In this document: piece after piece, positions 9,356 through 17,430 of the stretch | Position numbering within the stretch: the first letter of the stretch is position 1 | Layout: every line of letters starts with the position of its first letter | NCBI GenBank assembly: GCA_001770775.1 | Contig: MESA01000033.1 | Span: 256,417 to 320,416, forward strand | DNA: 64,000 nt | DNA from: Burkholderiales bacterium RIFCSPHIGHO2_12_FULL_63_20 | GTDB taxonomy: Bacteria; Pseudomonadota; Gammaproteobacteria; Burkholderiales; Burkholderiaceae_C | Reading direction: 5' to 3' | The notes under the pieces: model-generated | The model's database searches: none | Told to the model about the DNA's origin: nothing | What the model saw: only the letters and a program-made list of their open reading frames with translations | Made by a program: the position numbers and the translations under genes

Positions 9356-10834
9356 TCAAACCATGTCGTCCAGATCGGCGTCCTCCGGCACCCCCCCAAA
9401 ATCCGCCTGCATGGTGCGTGCAGCCATGCGCTCAGCCAAGGTGGTCGGCTGCTTGACCAGCGTCACCCGCATGAAGTTCGCGCCCTCTTTGCCGCAAGGT
9501 TTGAGCGCCGCATCCAGGTACGCGAAATCCTGCAGATGGAAACGGTGCTCGAACCAACCCAAGTACCAGAACCAGTCGGCGTAATACACCCACGATGCCT
9601 CGTTCATCGCGCGGATGTGCGTGGGATCCTGCCACGCGGTGTTCGCATGCTCGTAGGGGACTTCGATCTCCATGCGCGCCCCCTCTTCCAGCAGCATCAG
9701 GCAGTTGCCCATGAAGGTCGGCAGATCGGGCACATGCTCCAGCACGTTGTTCGCATAAATCAACTTCACCGCGCCGGGCAGCAAATCCACCTCACCCACC
9801 GTGTCGCTGCACAGGCGCTGCGGCCATGACTGCTTTTGCCCCAGATCCAAAATGACGTCAGGCAAGGCTGCCGGCAAGATATCCACATTCAGCCAGCCGT
9901 TTCGGTAATCCTTGCCTGAACCAATGTGCAGCCGATCGGGAGTCCACGGCCCCGATGCGATGCGCTCCAGGTGCGCCGCAGCAAAGGACTGCGCAAAGAC
10001 GAAAGCGTCCGCATAGCCCTCGACCAGATCATGTTGCTGGAAGCTCTGCAGTTTGTGCTGCGCGGCCGATGCAAACCCTTCAGTCAGAAACTGCCCACGA
10101 ATGAACGCCTGCCAACCACCCTCGGGCACCCAGAAAACGGCATTTTCAAACTGAGCCGCTGGGCGCGTGGCTGCCAGACGCTCACTGATCACCGGAGTCC
10201 CCAGCGAAAGACACTGGAACACCCGTGCCTGTTCGAACCGAGCACTCTCGTAATAATGACAATTGAGCACGGCCTTGGACTGCCGAATCAACGCATCACG
10301 CTCGGGGCCATACACCGGCCCGTCCAGCAAAGTCACATGCCCGCCAGCATCTTCGATTTCCTGAATGATCCGGCGACGGCGCTCGTTCATGCTGCCAAAG
10401 AACAGCAGATCAATCGGACGTTCGTTCAACGCAATGGAAGAAGTATCCAAATAGGGGGCATGACCGAAAGACAGCAGCGGCACATCCTCGACATAGGAGG
10501 TGTAATGAGGAGGATTACCTTCGTCGTAATCAAAAACTGCTGATGTCCCGAGCAGTTGACGGTAGGCATCTGACACCTGCGCGCCCCCCTCACCCATCTG
10601 CTCCAGATTAAAGAAGATGCAGGCATACCGCTTGCGCAACTCGGGATCGAATCCAAGATGAGCGCCCAGTACCACATTGACCGCACCGTGTTTCAGACGA
10701 TTCTTGGCGATCGTGACATCCACGCCAAAGCGACGGAACTGATAGCGCAGGTAACGAGCCTGATCCAAAAAACCCAAAGAGTGCACGTAACCCAGTGGCT
10801 GAATGATGCAGAGGTGAACGGGGCGAAACTCCAT
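9356..10834 (-). CDS. Glycosyltransferase-methyltransferase fusion protein
   Basis: The 492-residue protein appears to have two parts. Residues about 1-290 resemble a GT-B/CgeB-type glycosyltransferase: ACIFFNLEQMGEGG, IDLLFFGSMNERRRRII, and FEQARVFQCLSLGTPVISE, a nucleotide-sugar-site-like segment. Residues about 300-470 form a SAM-dependent methyltransferase: LHIGSGKDYRNGWLNVDIL, LIYANNVLEHVPDLPTFM. The gene lies between the TPR/OGT-like gene (gap 45 bases) and the family 2 glycosyltransferase (gap 33 bases). A single chain that adds and methylates a sugar is a plausible reading, not demonstrated. Confidence 0.7.
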   Translation of the reverse strand: MEFRPVHLCIIQPLGYVHSLGFLDQARYLRYQFRRFGVDVTIAKNRLKHGAVNVVLGAHLGFDPELRKRYACIFFNLEQMGEGGAQVSDAYRQLLGTSAVFDYDEGNPPHYTSYVEDVPLLSFGHAPYLDTSSIALNERPIDLLFFGSMNERRRRIIQEIEDAGGHVTLLDGPVYGPERDALIRQSKAVLNCHYYESARFEQARVFQCLSLGTPVISERLAATRPAAQFENAVFWVPEGGWQAFIRGQFLTEGFASAAQHKLQSFQQHDLVEGYADAFVFAQSFAAAHLERIASGPWTPDRLHIGSGKDYRNGWLNVDILPAALPDVILDLGQKQSWPQRLCSDTVGEVDLLPGAVKLIYANNVLEHVPDLPTFMGNCLMLLEEGARMEIEVPYEHANTAWQDPTHIRAMNEASWVYYADWFWYLGWFEHRFHLQDFAYLDAALKPCGKEGANFMRVTLVKQPTTLAERMAARTMQADFGGVPEDADLDDMV

Positions 10835-10879
10835 GAGTCATTTCCTTTTTTGTATTGAGTCAATTGTGGTGGATGGCTT

Positions 10880-12817
10880 TCACACCGCCTCGACGGTCTC
10901 CGCCGCCAAGGGCTGCGGAGACAGCCCCTGAATTTGTCGGCTGTGCATCCGGACCAGCAGCGCCTCATAGTCCCGCGTGAAGCGCGCACTGTCAAACAAG
11001 GGAGCTGATTCACGAGCCCACACCAATTTGTCACGCAATACGGCACGTCGCATCGGATCGTGTGCCAAGGCTTTGATGGTGTCTTGATAGACATCCACGC
11101 GCTCGCAGATCAGTTCGTCCAGACCCACAGCGTGCAACAGGCTGCTCGCCACACGGGAGGCAAATGTCGCCCCGCTCAAGGTCACCACAGGTACGCCAGC
11201 CCAAAGCGCGTCACTCGCTGTGGTGTGGCCATTGCATGGCCAGGTGTCAATGAAAATGTCAGCCAAGCTGAGACGGCTGAGGTGGTCGCCCAGATCAAGC
11301 CTCGGCGCCCAGTGAACCCGAGTCAAGTCAACGCCCCGCTCCTGAAATTCTCGCTCCAAATTGGGACGAGCCTGACTATGCCAGTCCAACAGCCAGAGCA
11401 CCGCGTCCGGGAGGTCATTCAACAATCCGCACCAAACATCCATCACCTCGGACGAAATCTTGTACGGCTGGTTGAAACCGCACAGCACGACTGCATCCTT
11501 CGGCAAACCCACGTCCGCGCGCTGCATCAGGCGCGGTAATGGGCGCTGGCGATCATTGGGCTGGTAACACACAGGCATTTGCGCAATCGCCTCTGAAAAA
11601 TGCGCTGCGTGCGCCAATGGCGTGACCATCGGATCACCAATGATGTAATCCATCTCCGAGGTGCCTGTCGTCCCCGGAAAGCCTAGGAAAGTCGTTTGAA
11701 CTGGCGCAGGTCGGTAGGCAAAAATGCCCAGTCGGTTCTGCGCCGTGTGCCCCTTGAGGTCTATCAGGATGTCAATGCCGTCTTCTGCAATGCGTTGCGC
11801 AATCTGTTGATCGCTCAACGCTCGCACATCCAGAAAGTGCTCAATAGACAGCTGGACACGCCGGCGCATGACCGAAGCATCATCGGGACCATGAGAGTAC
11901 GCAAAGACCTCAAAGCGCTCACGATCATGATGCTCGAAGACTTCCGCCATCAACACACACGTTGCGTGGTGATGAAAATCACCCGAAACATAACCCACGC
12001 GGACACGGCCAGCTGGCCTTGACGCTGCTGCACGCTCGACATGATGAAGATGTCGCCAGGTATTGCCCATGAGTCGGGCCACCTTCAACTGATGCAAGGG
12101 ATCATCCGAAAGCGTCACGTGCGCGAACATGGTCGCCTGGACAGCCACATTCGCAGGCAAATGCTCGACCACTTCGTGCAGCTTACGCAAGTGCTCCGTC
12201 GCCTCTGCCCACAAGCAGTTCTCGCGCTCCGCAAAGGTCAGCATGCCCAGCGCATGCAAGGTGTTCTCTTCCAAACCCAACATCAACCCGGTTCGATAGC
12301 ACTCACAGGCCTCTTCCTTCAGGCCCATCTCAAAAAAGCACAACCCCAAGTTGTAATGCGTCTTTGCATCATCCACCTTGATGCTCAGGGCCTTCATGAA
12401 CGAAGTCACCGCCAGTTTCAACTCATTCAAGCTCTTCAAGGCCGCCCCATGGCAGGACCAGTACTCATGGGAAGTCCGCAAAGACGCCGGAAGGGCTTCA
12501 AGACAGGCCCGCGCCTCCGCATGGCGCTGAAGACGGGTCAATGCACGCACTTCCAGCAACGCTGCCAATTCGGATGCGCCGGCTAATCGACGCGCCTCGC
12601 GGGTGTACGTCACAACATCGTGATGGCGCCCAAGCTCTAAACACGCACGCGCCAGATTGAGCAGAACCACGGCATCCCCTGGATCGCGTTGACGAGCGGC
12701 CTCAAAGGCGGCGGCGGCTTCCTTCCAGCGCTTCTCCTTGGCGTGGGCAACCCCCTCCTGCCAGTGGCGCTGAGTTTGCTGAGCCATTTGCGGGGACACA
12801 TGACGGTGTTTGACCAT
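10880..12817 (-). CDS. TPR and GT41 O-GlcNAc-transferase-like protein
   Basis: This 645-residue protein has several N-terminal TPR-like helical repeats (about residues 15-230, e.g. AKTHYNLGLCFFEMGLKEEACECYRTGL is one unit). A C-terminal GT41/SPINDLY-type catalytic domain follows. Its landmarks are VRVGYVSGDFHHHA, ILIDLKGHTAQNRLGIF, TTFLGFPGTTGT, LCGFNQPYKISSEVMDVW and DTWPCNGHTTASDALWAGVP. In bacteria such enzymes add sugars to protein Ser/Thr residues or act in surface glycan loci. It starts about 150 bases from the flagellin promoter and reads away from it, which makes a flagellin glycosyltransferase a sensible hypothesis. Confidence 0.85.
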   Translation of the reverse strand: MVKHRHVSPQMAQQTQRHWQEGVAHAKEKRWKEAAAAFEAARQRDPGDAVVLLNLARACLELGRHHDVVTYTREARRLAGASELAALLEVRALTRLQRHAEARACLEALPASLRTSHEYWSCHGAALKSLNELKLAVTSFMKALSIKVDDAKTHYNLGLCFFEMGLKEEACECYRTGLMLGLEENTLHALGMLTFAERENCLWAEATEHLRKLHEVVEHLPANVAVQATMFAHVTLSDDPLHQLKVARLMGNTWRHLHHVERAAASRPAGRVRVGYVSGDFHHHATCVLMAEVFEHHDRERFEVFAYSHGPDDASVMRRRVQLSIEHFLDVRALSDQQIAQRIAEDGIDILIDLKGHTAQNRLGIFAYRPAPVQTTFLGFPGTTGTSEMDYIIGDPMVTPLAHAAHFSEAIAQMPVCYQPNDRQRPLPRLMQRADVGLPKDAVVLCGFNQPYKISSEVMDVWCGLLNDLPDAVLWLLDWHSQARPNLEREFQERGVDLTRVHWAPRLDLGDHLSRLSLADIFIDTWPCNGHTTASDALWAGVPVVTLSGATFASRVASSLLHAVGLDELICERVDVYQDTIKALAHDPMRRAVLRDKLVWARESAPLFDSARFTRDYEALLVRMHSRQIQGLSPQPLAAETVEAV

Positions 12818-13162
12818 GACGAGAACTCAGGTTCAGTGTGTAGAAGCGTGCAACGGGTCCAGTCTATAGAGACGTCACCCTTCAGAAGGCTTCATAAGCG
12901 CCGAAAAACCCGAAACTTGTCCCGAAGTCTGCCGTGCAAGTCGATGGCAGATCAGCCAAAAAAAATCCTCAAGCTCCGGCAGAGGCAACCGATAACCAAA
13001 ACAACGGGATCAACAAATCTCGGGGTCCGGTTAGCCGGCTAGAGGATGCAGGTGGTTCGCCACAGCACCATGAGCTGACTAGCGTCGGGCAGGTTACGCT
13101 GCGAAAGCAGTGCTGTTCGCCGGCGCGGTCGCCGGGTAGTTTCAACGCCAAAGGATCACATC
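12818..13162. other. 345-base intergenic region between the TPR/OGT-like gene and fliC
   Basis: No coding frame is convincing here. The right part holds the sigma-28 promoter at 12969-12995 and then about 160 bases of fliC leader containing GC-rich inverted repeats such as GCCGGCGCGGTCGCCGG near 13119. The left part should carry the promoter of the leftward glycosyltransferase operon, but I see no clear -35/-10 pair. Confidence 0.6.
12969..12995 (+). promoter_or_regulatory. Sigma-28 (FliA) promoter of the first flagellin gene
   Basis: TCAAGCTC at 12969-12976, an 11-base spacer, then ACCGATAA at 12988-12995. The FliA consensus is TAAAGTTT-N11-GCCGATAA: the -10 matches 7 of 8, the -35 5 of 8, with exact spacing. 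Transcription would start near 13002, leaving a leader of about 160 bases before the fliC ATG at 13163. Confidence 0.8.
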
Positions 13163-14110
13163 ATGGCTTCCAGCATCAACACCAACAACGCCGCGCTGAA
13201 TGCTCAGCGCAATCTGTCGGCCAGCCAAAACAGCCTGTCCACATCCATGCAGCGACTGTCCTCCGGACTGCGCATCAACTCCGCCAAGGATGATGCTGCC
13301 GGCCTGGCCATCGCCGAGCGCATGAATTCTCAGATCAAGGGCATGAACGTGGCGGTTCGCAACGCGAACGACGGCATCTCTTACTCCCAGACCGCCGAAG
13401 GCTCTCTGAGCAAGATCGGCGACAACCTGCAACGTATGCGTGAACTGGCTGTCCAGTCTCGTAACGCCACCAACTCGACCGGCGACCGCGCTAACCTGCA
13501 AAAAGAATTCTCGCAACTGCAGGCTGAAATCGATCGCACGATCGGCGGCTCCAAGTTCAACGGAACCTCCGTCTTCAGCGGCGCCGATGCCACCTTGTCC
13601 TTCCAGGTTGGCGCTGGCACGGATGCCACCGATCGAATCAACGTGGCAGCCCCTCAATTGGGTGGCGGCACAGCCGCAACAGCCAGCTCCGCTTTGGCAG
13701 ACGTCAATGACGGCACCGTCACAAGCGCTGACGTGAAGAAGCTGATGGCCACACTCGTCACCGCCACGACAACCGGCGGCTCGACAGCCACAGGCCTCAC
13801 GATTGGTGGTGACTCGACCGTGACGACCAGCAACATCGACGATGCCATCAACCTGATCGACAAGGCGCTCACGGTTGTGAACGACAAGCGCGCTGAGTTC
13901 GGTGCTGTGCAAAACCGCTTCGAGGCTGTGATCTCCAACCTGCAAGTGAATGTGGAGAACGAATCTGCAGCACGCGGCCGGATCATGGATGCCGATTTCG
14001 CCACCGAAACTGCCAATCTGTCACGCTCGCAGATCCTGCAGCAGGCCGGCACCGCGATGATCGCACAGGCCAACCAGCTGCCTCAATCGGTGCTGTCGCT
14101 GCTGCGCTGA
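13163..14110 (+). CDS. fliC: Flagellin, first copy
   Basis: Filament subunit, 315 residues. The N-terminal D0/D1 region (LNAQRNLSASQNSLSTSMQR, LSSGLRINSAKDDAAGLAIA) and the C-terminal D1/D0 region (NLQVNVENESAARGRIMDAD, LSRSQILQQAGTAMIAQANQ) are complete. The central domain is short and rich in Ser, Thr and Gly (for example around TATTTGGSTATGLTIGGDST), offering acceptor sites if flagellin is O-glycosylated. An AAAGGA at 13150-13155 precedes the ATG. It is transcribed from the sigma-28 promoter at 12969 and followed by a strong terminator. A second, similar flagellin gene lies directly downstream. Confidence 0.97.
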   Translation: MASSINTNNAALNAQRNLSASQNSLSTSMQRLSSGLRINSAKDDAAGLAIAERMNSQIKGMNVAVRNANDGISYSQTAEGSLSKIGDNLQRMRELAVQSRNATNSTGDRANLQKEFSQLQAEIDRTIGGSKFNGTSVFSGADATLSFQVGAGTDATDRINVAAPQLGGGTAATASSALADVNDGTVTSADVKKLMATLVTATTTGGSTATGLTIGGDSTVTTSNIDDAINLIDKALTVVNDKRAEFGAVQNRFEAVISNLQVNVENESAARGRIMDADFATETANLSRSQILQQAGTAMIAQANQLPQSVLSLLR

Positions 14111-14147
14111 CCCCCACGATGGCCACGTGAGTTGGCCTCAACACACC

Positions 14148-14173
14148 GAACCGCCCCAACTGGGGCGGTTTTT
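14148..14173 (+). terminator. Rho-independent terminator after the first flagellin gene
   Basis: AACCGCCCC (14148-14156), loop AACT, GGGGCGGTT (14161-14169) and a short T-run form a nine-pair stem. It lies 38 bases after the fliC stop and should separate the transcripts of the two flagellin genes. Confidence 0.85.
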
Positions 14174-14286
14174 CATTGCGCAAGCAAACCCATGAACTGA
14201 GCCCCTTTTCCCCCGCACATCCACGGCTTGCGTCCAGGTCAGCGCCGCCAGAATTCACCCACAGGTCGAAGATTCCCTCACATCTT

Positions 14287-14302
14287 TGGCCAGCTCATCG
14301 CA
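14287..14302 (+). promoter_or_regulatory. Possible sigma-54-type promoter of the second flagellin gene
   Basis: TGGCCAGCTCATCGCA at 14287-14302 has GG and GC separated by exactly ten bases, the core of the sigma-54 consensus TGGCAC-N5-TTGC. No sigma-28 motif comparable to the ones before fliC, fliD and fliS was found in this gap. A 16-base match of this quality can arise by chance, so this is a candidate only. Confidence 0.3.
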
Positions 14303-14348
14303 GGCCGGCACTCTCGCCGGAATCAAGGGAATTCTTAAGGAGTGCCAC

Positions 14349-15302
14349 ATGGCTCAGACGATCAACACCAACATGCCGTCGATGAACGCGCAACGCAATC
14401 TGAACGCATCTCAGACTTCGCTGGCCACATCCATGCAGCGCCTGTCTTCTGGTTTGCGTGTCAACTCCGCGAAGGACGACGCGGCAGGCTTGGCCATCGC
14501 TGAGCGCATGAACACGCAAATCCGTGGCATGAATGTCGCCATGCGAAACGCCAACGACGGGATCTCCTACGCTCAAACCGCAGAAGGCGCCTTGAGCAAG
14601 ATGGGCGACAACCTTCAGCGTATGCGTGAACTCGCTGTGCAGTCTCGCAATGCCACCAACTCGGTCGGCGACCGCGCCAATCTGCAAAAAGAGTTTTCAC
14701 AACTTCAGGCAGAAATCGATCGCACGATCGGCGGTGCAAAATTCAACGGCACCATCATGTTCAGCGGAGCGAGTGCCACGCTGACCTTCCAGGTCGGCGC
14801 CGACACCGACGCGACAGATCACATTGATGTAAGCCCCGTCGCGGTGGGCGGCGGCACAGCAGCCGCCGCGAGCACCATTCTGGCCTCGGTGGCAGACAAC
14901 AATTTTGACGACCCGACCGAGGTCAAAAATCTGATGGCGACCCTGGTCTCCGGCACCACCGCTGGGGGCGCGGCCATCACAGGCATCACCATCGGTGGAG
15001 ACTCAACAGTCACAACCACCAACATCGATGAAGCCATCAACATCATCGACAAGGCGTTGACGGTCGTGAACGACAAACGCGCCGAATTCGGTGCCGTGCA
15101 GAACCGCTTTGAAGCAGTGATCTCCAACCTGCAGGTCCGAGTCGAGAACGAGTCCGCGGCACGTGGCCGCATCATGGATGCGGACTTCGCCACAGAGACC
15201 GCTAACCTGTCACGTGCGCAGATCCTGCAACAAGCTGGTACCGCCATGTTGACCCAAGCCAACCAGCTTCCCCAAGCGGTTCTACAGCTCCTCCAGGGTT
15301 GA
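14349..15302 (+). CDS. fliC: Flagellin, second copy
   Basis: A 317-residue flagellin closely similar to the first over the N- and C-terminal D0/D1 regions; it differs most in the central stretch (VGGGTAAAASTILASVADNN here). The correct start is the ATG at 14349 with AAGGAG at 14337-14342; an in-frame opening from 14286 is noncoding leader. Together the two genes could give a mixed or environment-dependent filament. A terminator separates it from the first copy, so it needs its own promoter, perhaps the sigma-54-like site at 14287. Confidence 0.96.
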   Translation: MAQTINTNMPSMNAQRNLNASQTSLATSMQRLSSGLRVNSAKDDAAGLAIAERMNTQIRGMNVAMRNANDGISYAQTAEGALSKMGDNLQRMRELAVQSRNATNSVGDRANLQKEFSQLQAEIDRTIGGAKFNGTIMFSGASATLTFQVGADTDATDHIDVSPVAVGGGTAAAASTILASVADNNFDDPTEVKNLMATLVSGTTAGGAAITGITIGGDSTVTTTNIDEAINIIDKALTVVNDKRAEFGAVQNRFEAVISNLQVRVENESAARGRIMDADFATETANLSRAQILQQAGTAMLTQANQLPQAVLQLLQG

Positions 15303-15316
15303 TAGGTAATTTCAAT

Positions 15317-15335
15317 CGCAAAACGTTGCTTTGCG
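15317..15335 (+). terminator. Weak stem-loop after the second flagellin gene
   Basis: CGCAAA (15317-15322) pairs with TTTGCG (15330-15335) across a seven-base loop, 15 bases after the stop codon. The stem is short and no long T-run follows, so it may be only a partial terminator. Confidence 0.3.
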
Positions 15336-15337
15336 GC

Positions 15338-15364
15338 TTAAGTTTTCCTTGAGTGCGCCGAAGC
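15338..15364 (+). promoter_or_regulatory. Sigma-28 (FliA) promoter of fliD
   Basis: TTAAGTTT (15338-15345), an 11-base spacer and GCCGAAGC (15357-15364). The -35 matches the FliA consensus at 7 of 8 positions and the -10 at 5 of 8, with the same spacing as the fliC promoter. Predicted start is near 15371, just at the beginning of a leader stem-loop. Confidence 0.7.
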
Positions 15365-15369
15365 TATGT

Positions 15370-15399
15370 GTGTCTGGGTGGAATTTTCCATCCGGACAC
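15370..15399 (+). promoter_or_regulatory. Long stem-loop in the fliD leader
   Basis: GTGTCTGGGTGGAA (15370-15383) pairs with TTCCATCCGGACAC (15386-15399). All 14 positions pair in RNA, two as G-U, with nominally two unpaired bases. It lies between the fliD promoter and the AAAGGG ribosome-binding site and would form the very 5' end of the mRNA. It lacks a T-run, so stability or translation control fits better than termination. Confidence 0.55.
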
Positions 15400-15422
15400 T
15401 CGTGCATTGAAAGGGAAACGCC

Positions 15423-16865
15423 ATGGCCACCTTAAGTTCACTCGGCGTCGGCAGCGGCTTAGACGCGGAGAACATCGTCAAGAGCTTGGTCGCACTTGAG
15501 CGCAAGCCCGCGGAAGCCATCAAGACCGAAAACAGCAAGCTGGAAACCAAGGTGTCCACCTGGGGCAAGATTCAGAGTGCGTTTTCCTCTTTGCAGGACG
15601 CGGCCTCTGCCTTGAACGGTGCAGACTTCTGGACATCGACCAAGGCCACCACCAGCGATGCGTCAGTTGTCGGCGTCACCACCAGTGCCAACAGCACGCC
15701 GGCCTCGTACAGCATCACTGTCGAATCTCTGGCCAGTTCTCAGTCTCTGGCCAGCGCCGCCTACACCGCCGGCAAGACCGCTGTGGTGGGTCAAGGCACA
15801 CTTTCCATTCAAATTGGCTCTTACACGGCCAATAATGCAGAACCACCCGTTGTCACTTTCAACGCAAAAGCTGCAGCAAGTCAGTTCGACATCGCCATCG
15901 GCCCTGACGACAACACCCTCGAAAAGATCCGCGACAAGATCAACAGTGCTGGCGCGGGTATCAGCGCTTCACTGATCAACGACGTGACGGGCACCCGCTT
16001 GGTGCTCCGCGGTGCGACGGGCGCAGAAAGCGCCTTCAAGATCTCCGTCGGTGCAGGCAGCGACCCTGGTCTCGCTGCCTTGGCTTATGACGCCTCTACT
16101 GGCGGCACCAGTCAGATGAGCCGCACACAGACTGCCAGCAATGCCCGCGCCACCATCAACGGGTTGGCAGTCTCCTCGGCGAGCAACACGATGACCGATG
16201 TGGTCGATGGTTTGACCTTGCAACTGAGCAAGGTCAGCGCCTCACCCGTCAACGTGAATGTTGCTCAAGACACCGACAGCATCCGCAAGGGAATTGACAC
16301 CTTCGTCTCTGCCTACAACAACGTCGTCAGCACGATTCGCGTTCAGACCAAATACGACGAAGCCTCCAAGACTGCCGGCCCACTACAAGGCGATGCCACC
16401 GCGCGTGGCTTGCTTTCTCAAATACGCAACCTGATCGGCAACAGCAGCGGCGCATCCAGCGTGTTCGGGCGTCTGTCCGACGTGGGAATGGACATCAACG
16501 TCGATGGCACCTTGTCAGTCAAAAGCAGCAAGATGAGCGAAGCGATGGGGAACCTGGGCGAGCTCAAGAAGTTCTTCGCCAACAGCGATGCCGCCAATGT
16601 GGGCAACGACGGCCTGTCTCAGCGCATGAAGTCCTTGACCTCACAGCTGCTGGGCACAGACAGCACCATCAACAGCCGTACCGAAGGCATCAAGAGTCTG
16701 ATCGAGCGCAACAAGGACAAGATCGAGCGCATTGACGTCAGGGCCACTTTGGCAGAGAACAGGTTGCGCGCCCAATACACTTTGTTGGACAACAACATGG
16801 CCAAACTCAACGGCCTTTCCAGCTACGTTTCTGCGCAGCTGGCCGCCCTGAACAAGAACAGTTAA
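15423..16865 (+). CDS. fliD: Flagellar filament cap protein
   Basis: FliD (HAP2) caps the growing filament and folds exported flagellin into place. The 480-residue protein has the FliD N-terminal segment (SSLGVGSGLDAENIVKSLVA, then a coiled-coil SKLETKVSTWGKIQSAFSSL). The central domains include ISASLINDVTGTRLVLRGAT, and the C-terminal helical part is RMKSLTSQLLGTDSTINSRT. It has its own sigma-28 promoter and leads into fliS and fliT, the usual cap-and-chaperone order. Length is typical of beta-proteobacterial FliD. Confidence 0.95.
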   Translation: MATLSSLGVGSGLDAENIVKSLVALERKPAEAIKTENSKLETKVSTWGKIQSAFSSLQDAASALNGADFWTSTKATTSDASVVGVTTSANSTPASYSITVESLASSQSLASAAYTAGKTAVVGQGTLSIQIGSYTANNAEPPVVTFNAKAAASQFDIAIGPDDNTLEKIRDKINSAGAGISASLINDVTGTRLVLRGATGAESAFKISVGAGSDPGLAALAYDASTGGTSQMSRTQTASNARATINGLAVSSASNTMTDVVDGLTLQLSKVSASPVNVNVAQDTDSIRKGIDTFVSAYNNVVSTIRVQTKYDEASKTAGPLQGDATARGLLSQIRNLIGNSSGASSVFGRLSDVGMDINVDGTLSVKSSKMSEAMGNLGELKKFFANSDAANVGNDGLSQRMKSLTSQLLGTDSTINSRTEGIKSLIERNKDKIERIDVRATLAENRLRAQYTLLDNNMAKLNGLSSYVSAQLAALNKNS

Positions 16866-16901
16866 CGGTCTTTCACCCCGTAGTTCAGCGATTGAAATAC
16901 T

Positions 16902-16928
16902 TCAAGACTCTGCGCCGTTGGTCGATAA
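16902..16928 (+). promoter_or_regulatory. Sigma-28 (FliA) promoter of fliS-fliT
   Basis: TCAAGACT (16902-16909), an 11-base spacer and GTCGATAA (16921-16928). The -10 matches the FliA consensus at 7 of 8. It lies 34 bases before the ATG at 16963 and overlaps the upstream in-frame TTG at 16918, which argues that this TTG is not the fliS start. Confidence 0.7.
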
Positions 16929-16962
16929 CTTATACATCACCGACCATCAGCAGAGCTCCAAG

Positions 16963-17430
16963 ATGTTTGCACCTGCCAGCCCGTACTACCGCCCCGTTCC
17001 AGCAGGAGAGCGCCCCATGACCGGCATGTACCGCAGAGTCGGCGTCGAGACCAGTGTGAACACGGCCTCGCCCCACCAACTGACCAAACTCCTGCTCGAC
17101 GGCTTCTTTGATGCCGTTGCATCTGCCCGCGGCGCCATCCGAGCCAAAGACATTGAACTCAAGACCAAGGCGTTCAAGCGCGCCATTGGCATCGTGGACG
17201 AGGGCCTCAAAGCCAGCCTGGACATGAAAGTTGGCGGCGAGCTCGCCACCAACCTGTCCAATTTGTACACCTACATCTGCCTGCGCCTCACCCAAGCCAA
17301 CCTCCGCAATGACGAGGCCATCCTCGACGAATGCGTCACCCTGATGACCCCAGTGCGTGAAGCCTGGATTGCCATTGCCGATCAGGCAGATCACACCCCC
17401 GTCCGCGGCGGCCTGGAGATTCGCGCATGA
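16963..17430 (+). CDS. fliS: Flagellar export chaperone for flagellin
   Basis: FliS binds the C-terminus of unexported flagellin and prevents polymerisation in the cytoplasm. The 155-residue protein has the helical FliS core: YRRVGVETSVNTASPHQLTK, LLLDGFFDAVASARGAI, and a final pair of helices around LSNLYTYICLRLTQANLRND. The ATG at 16963 is preferred because the longer frame would start inside the sigma-28 promoter -10 element. The stop overlaps the fliT start (ATGA). Confidence 0.93.
   Translation: MFAPASPYYRPVPAGERPMTGMYRRVGVETSVNTASPHQLTKLLLDGFFDAVASARGAIRAKDIELKTKAFKRAIGIVDEGLKASLDMKVGGELATNLSNLYTYICLRLTQANLRNDEAILDECVTLMTPVREAWIAIADQADHTPVRGGLEIRA

Noticed and set aside
13116..13140. 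GC-rich inverted repeat before fliC considered as a terminator or attachment site
   Set aside because: No T-run and no integrase or repeat partner; kept only as leader structure.
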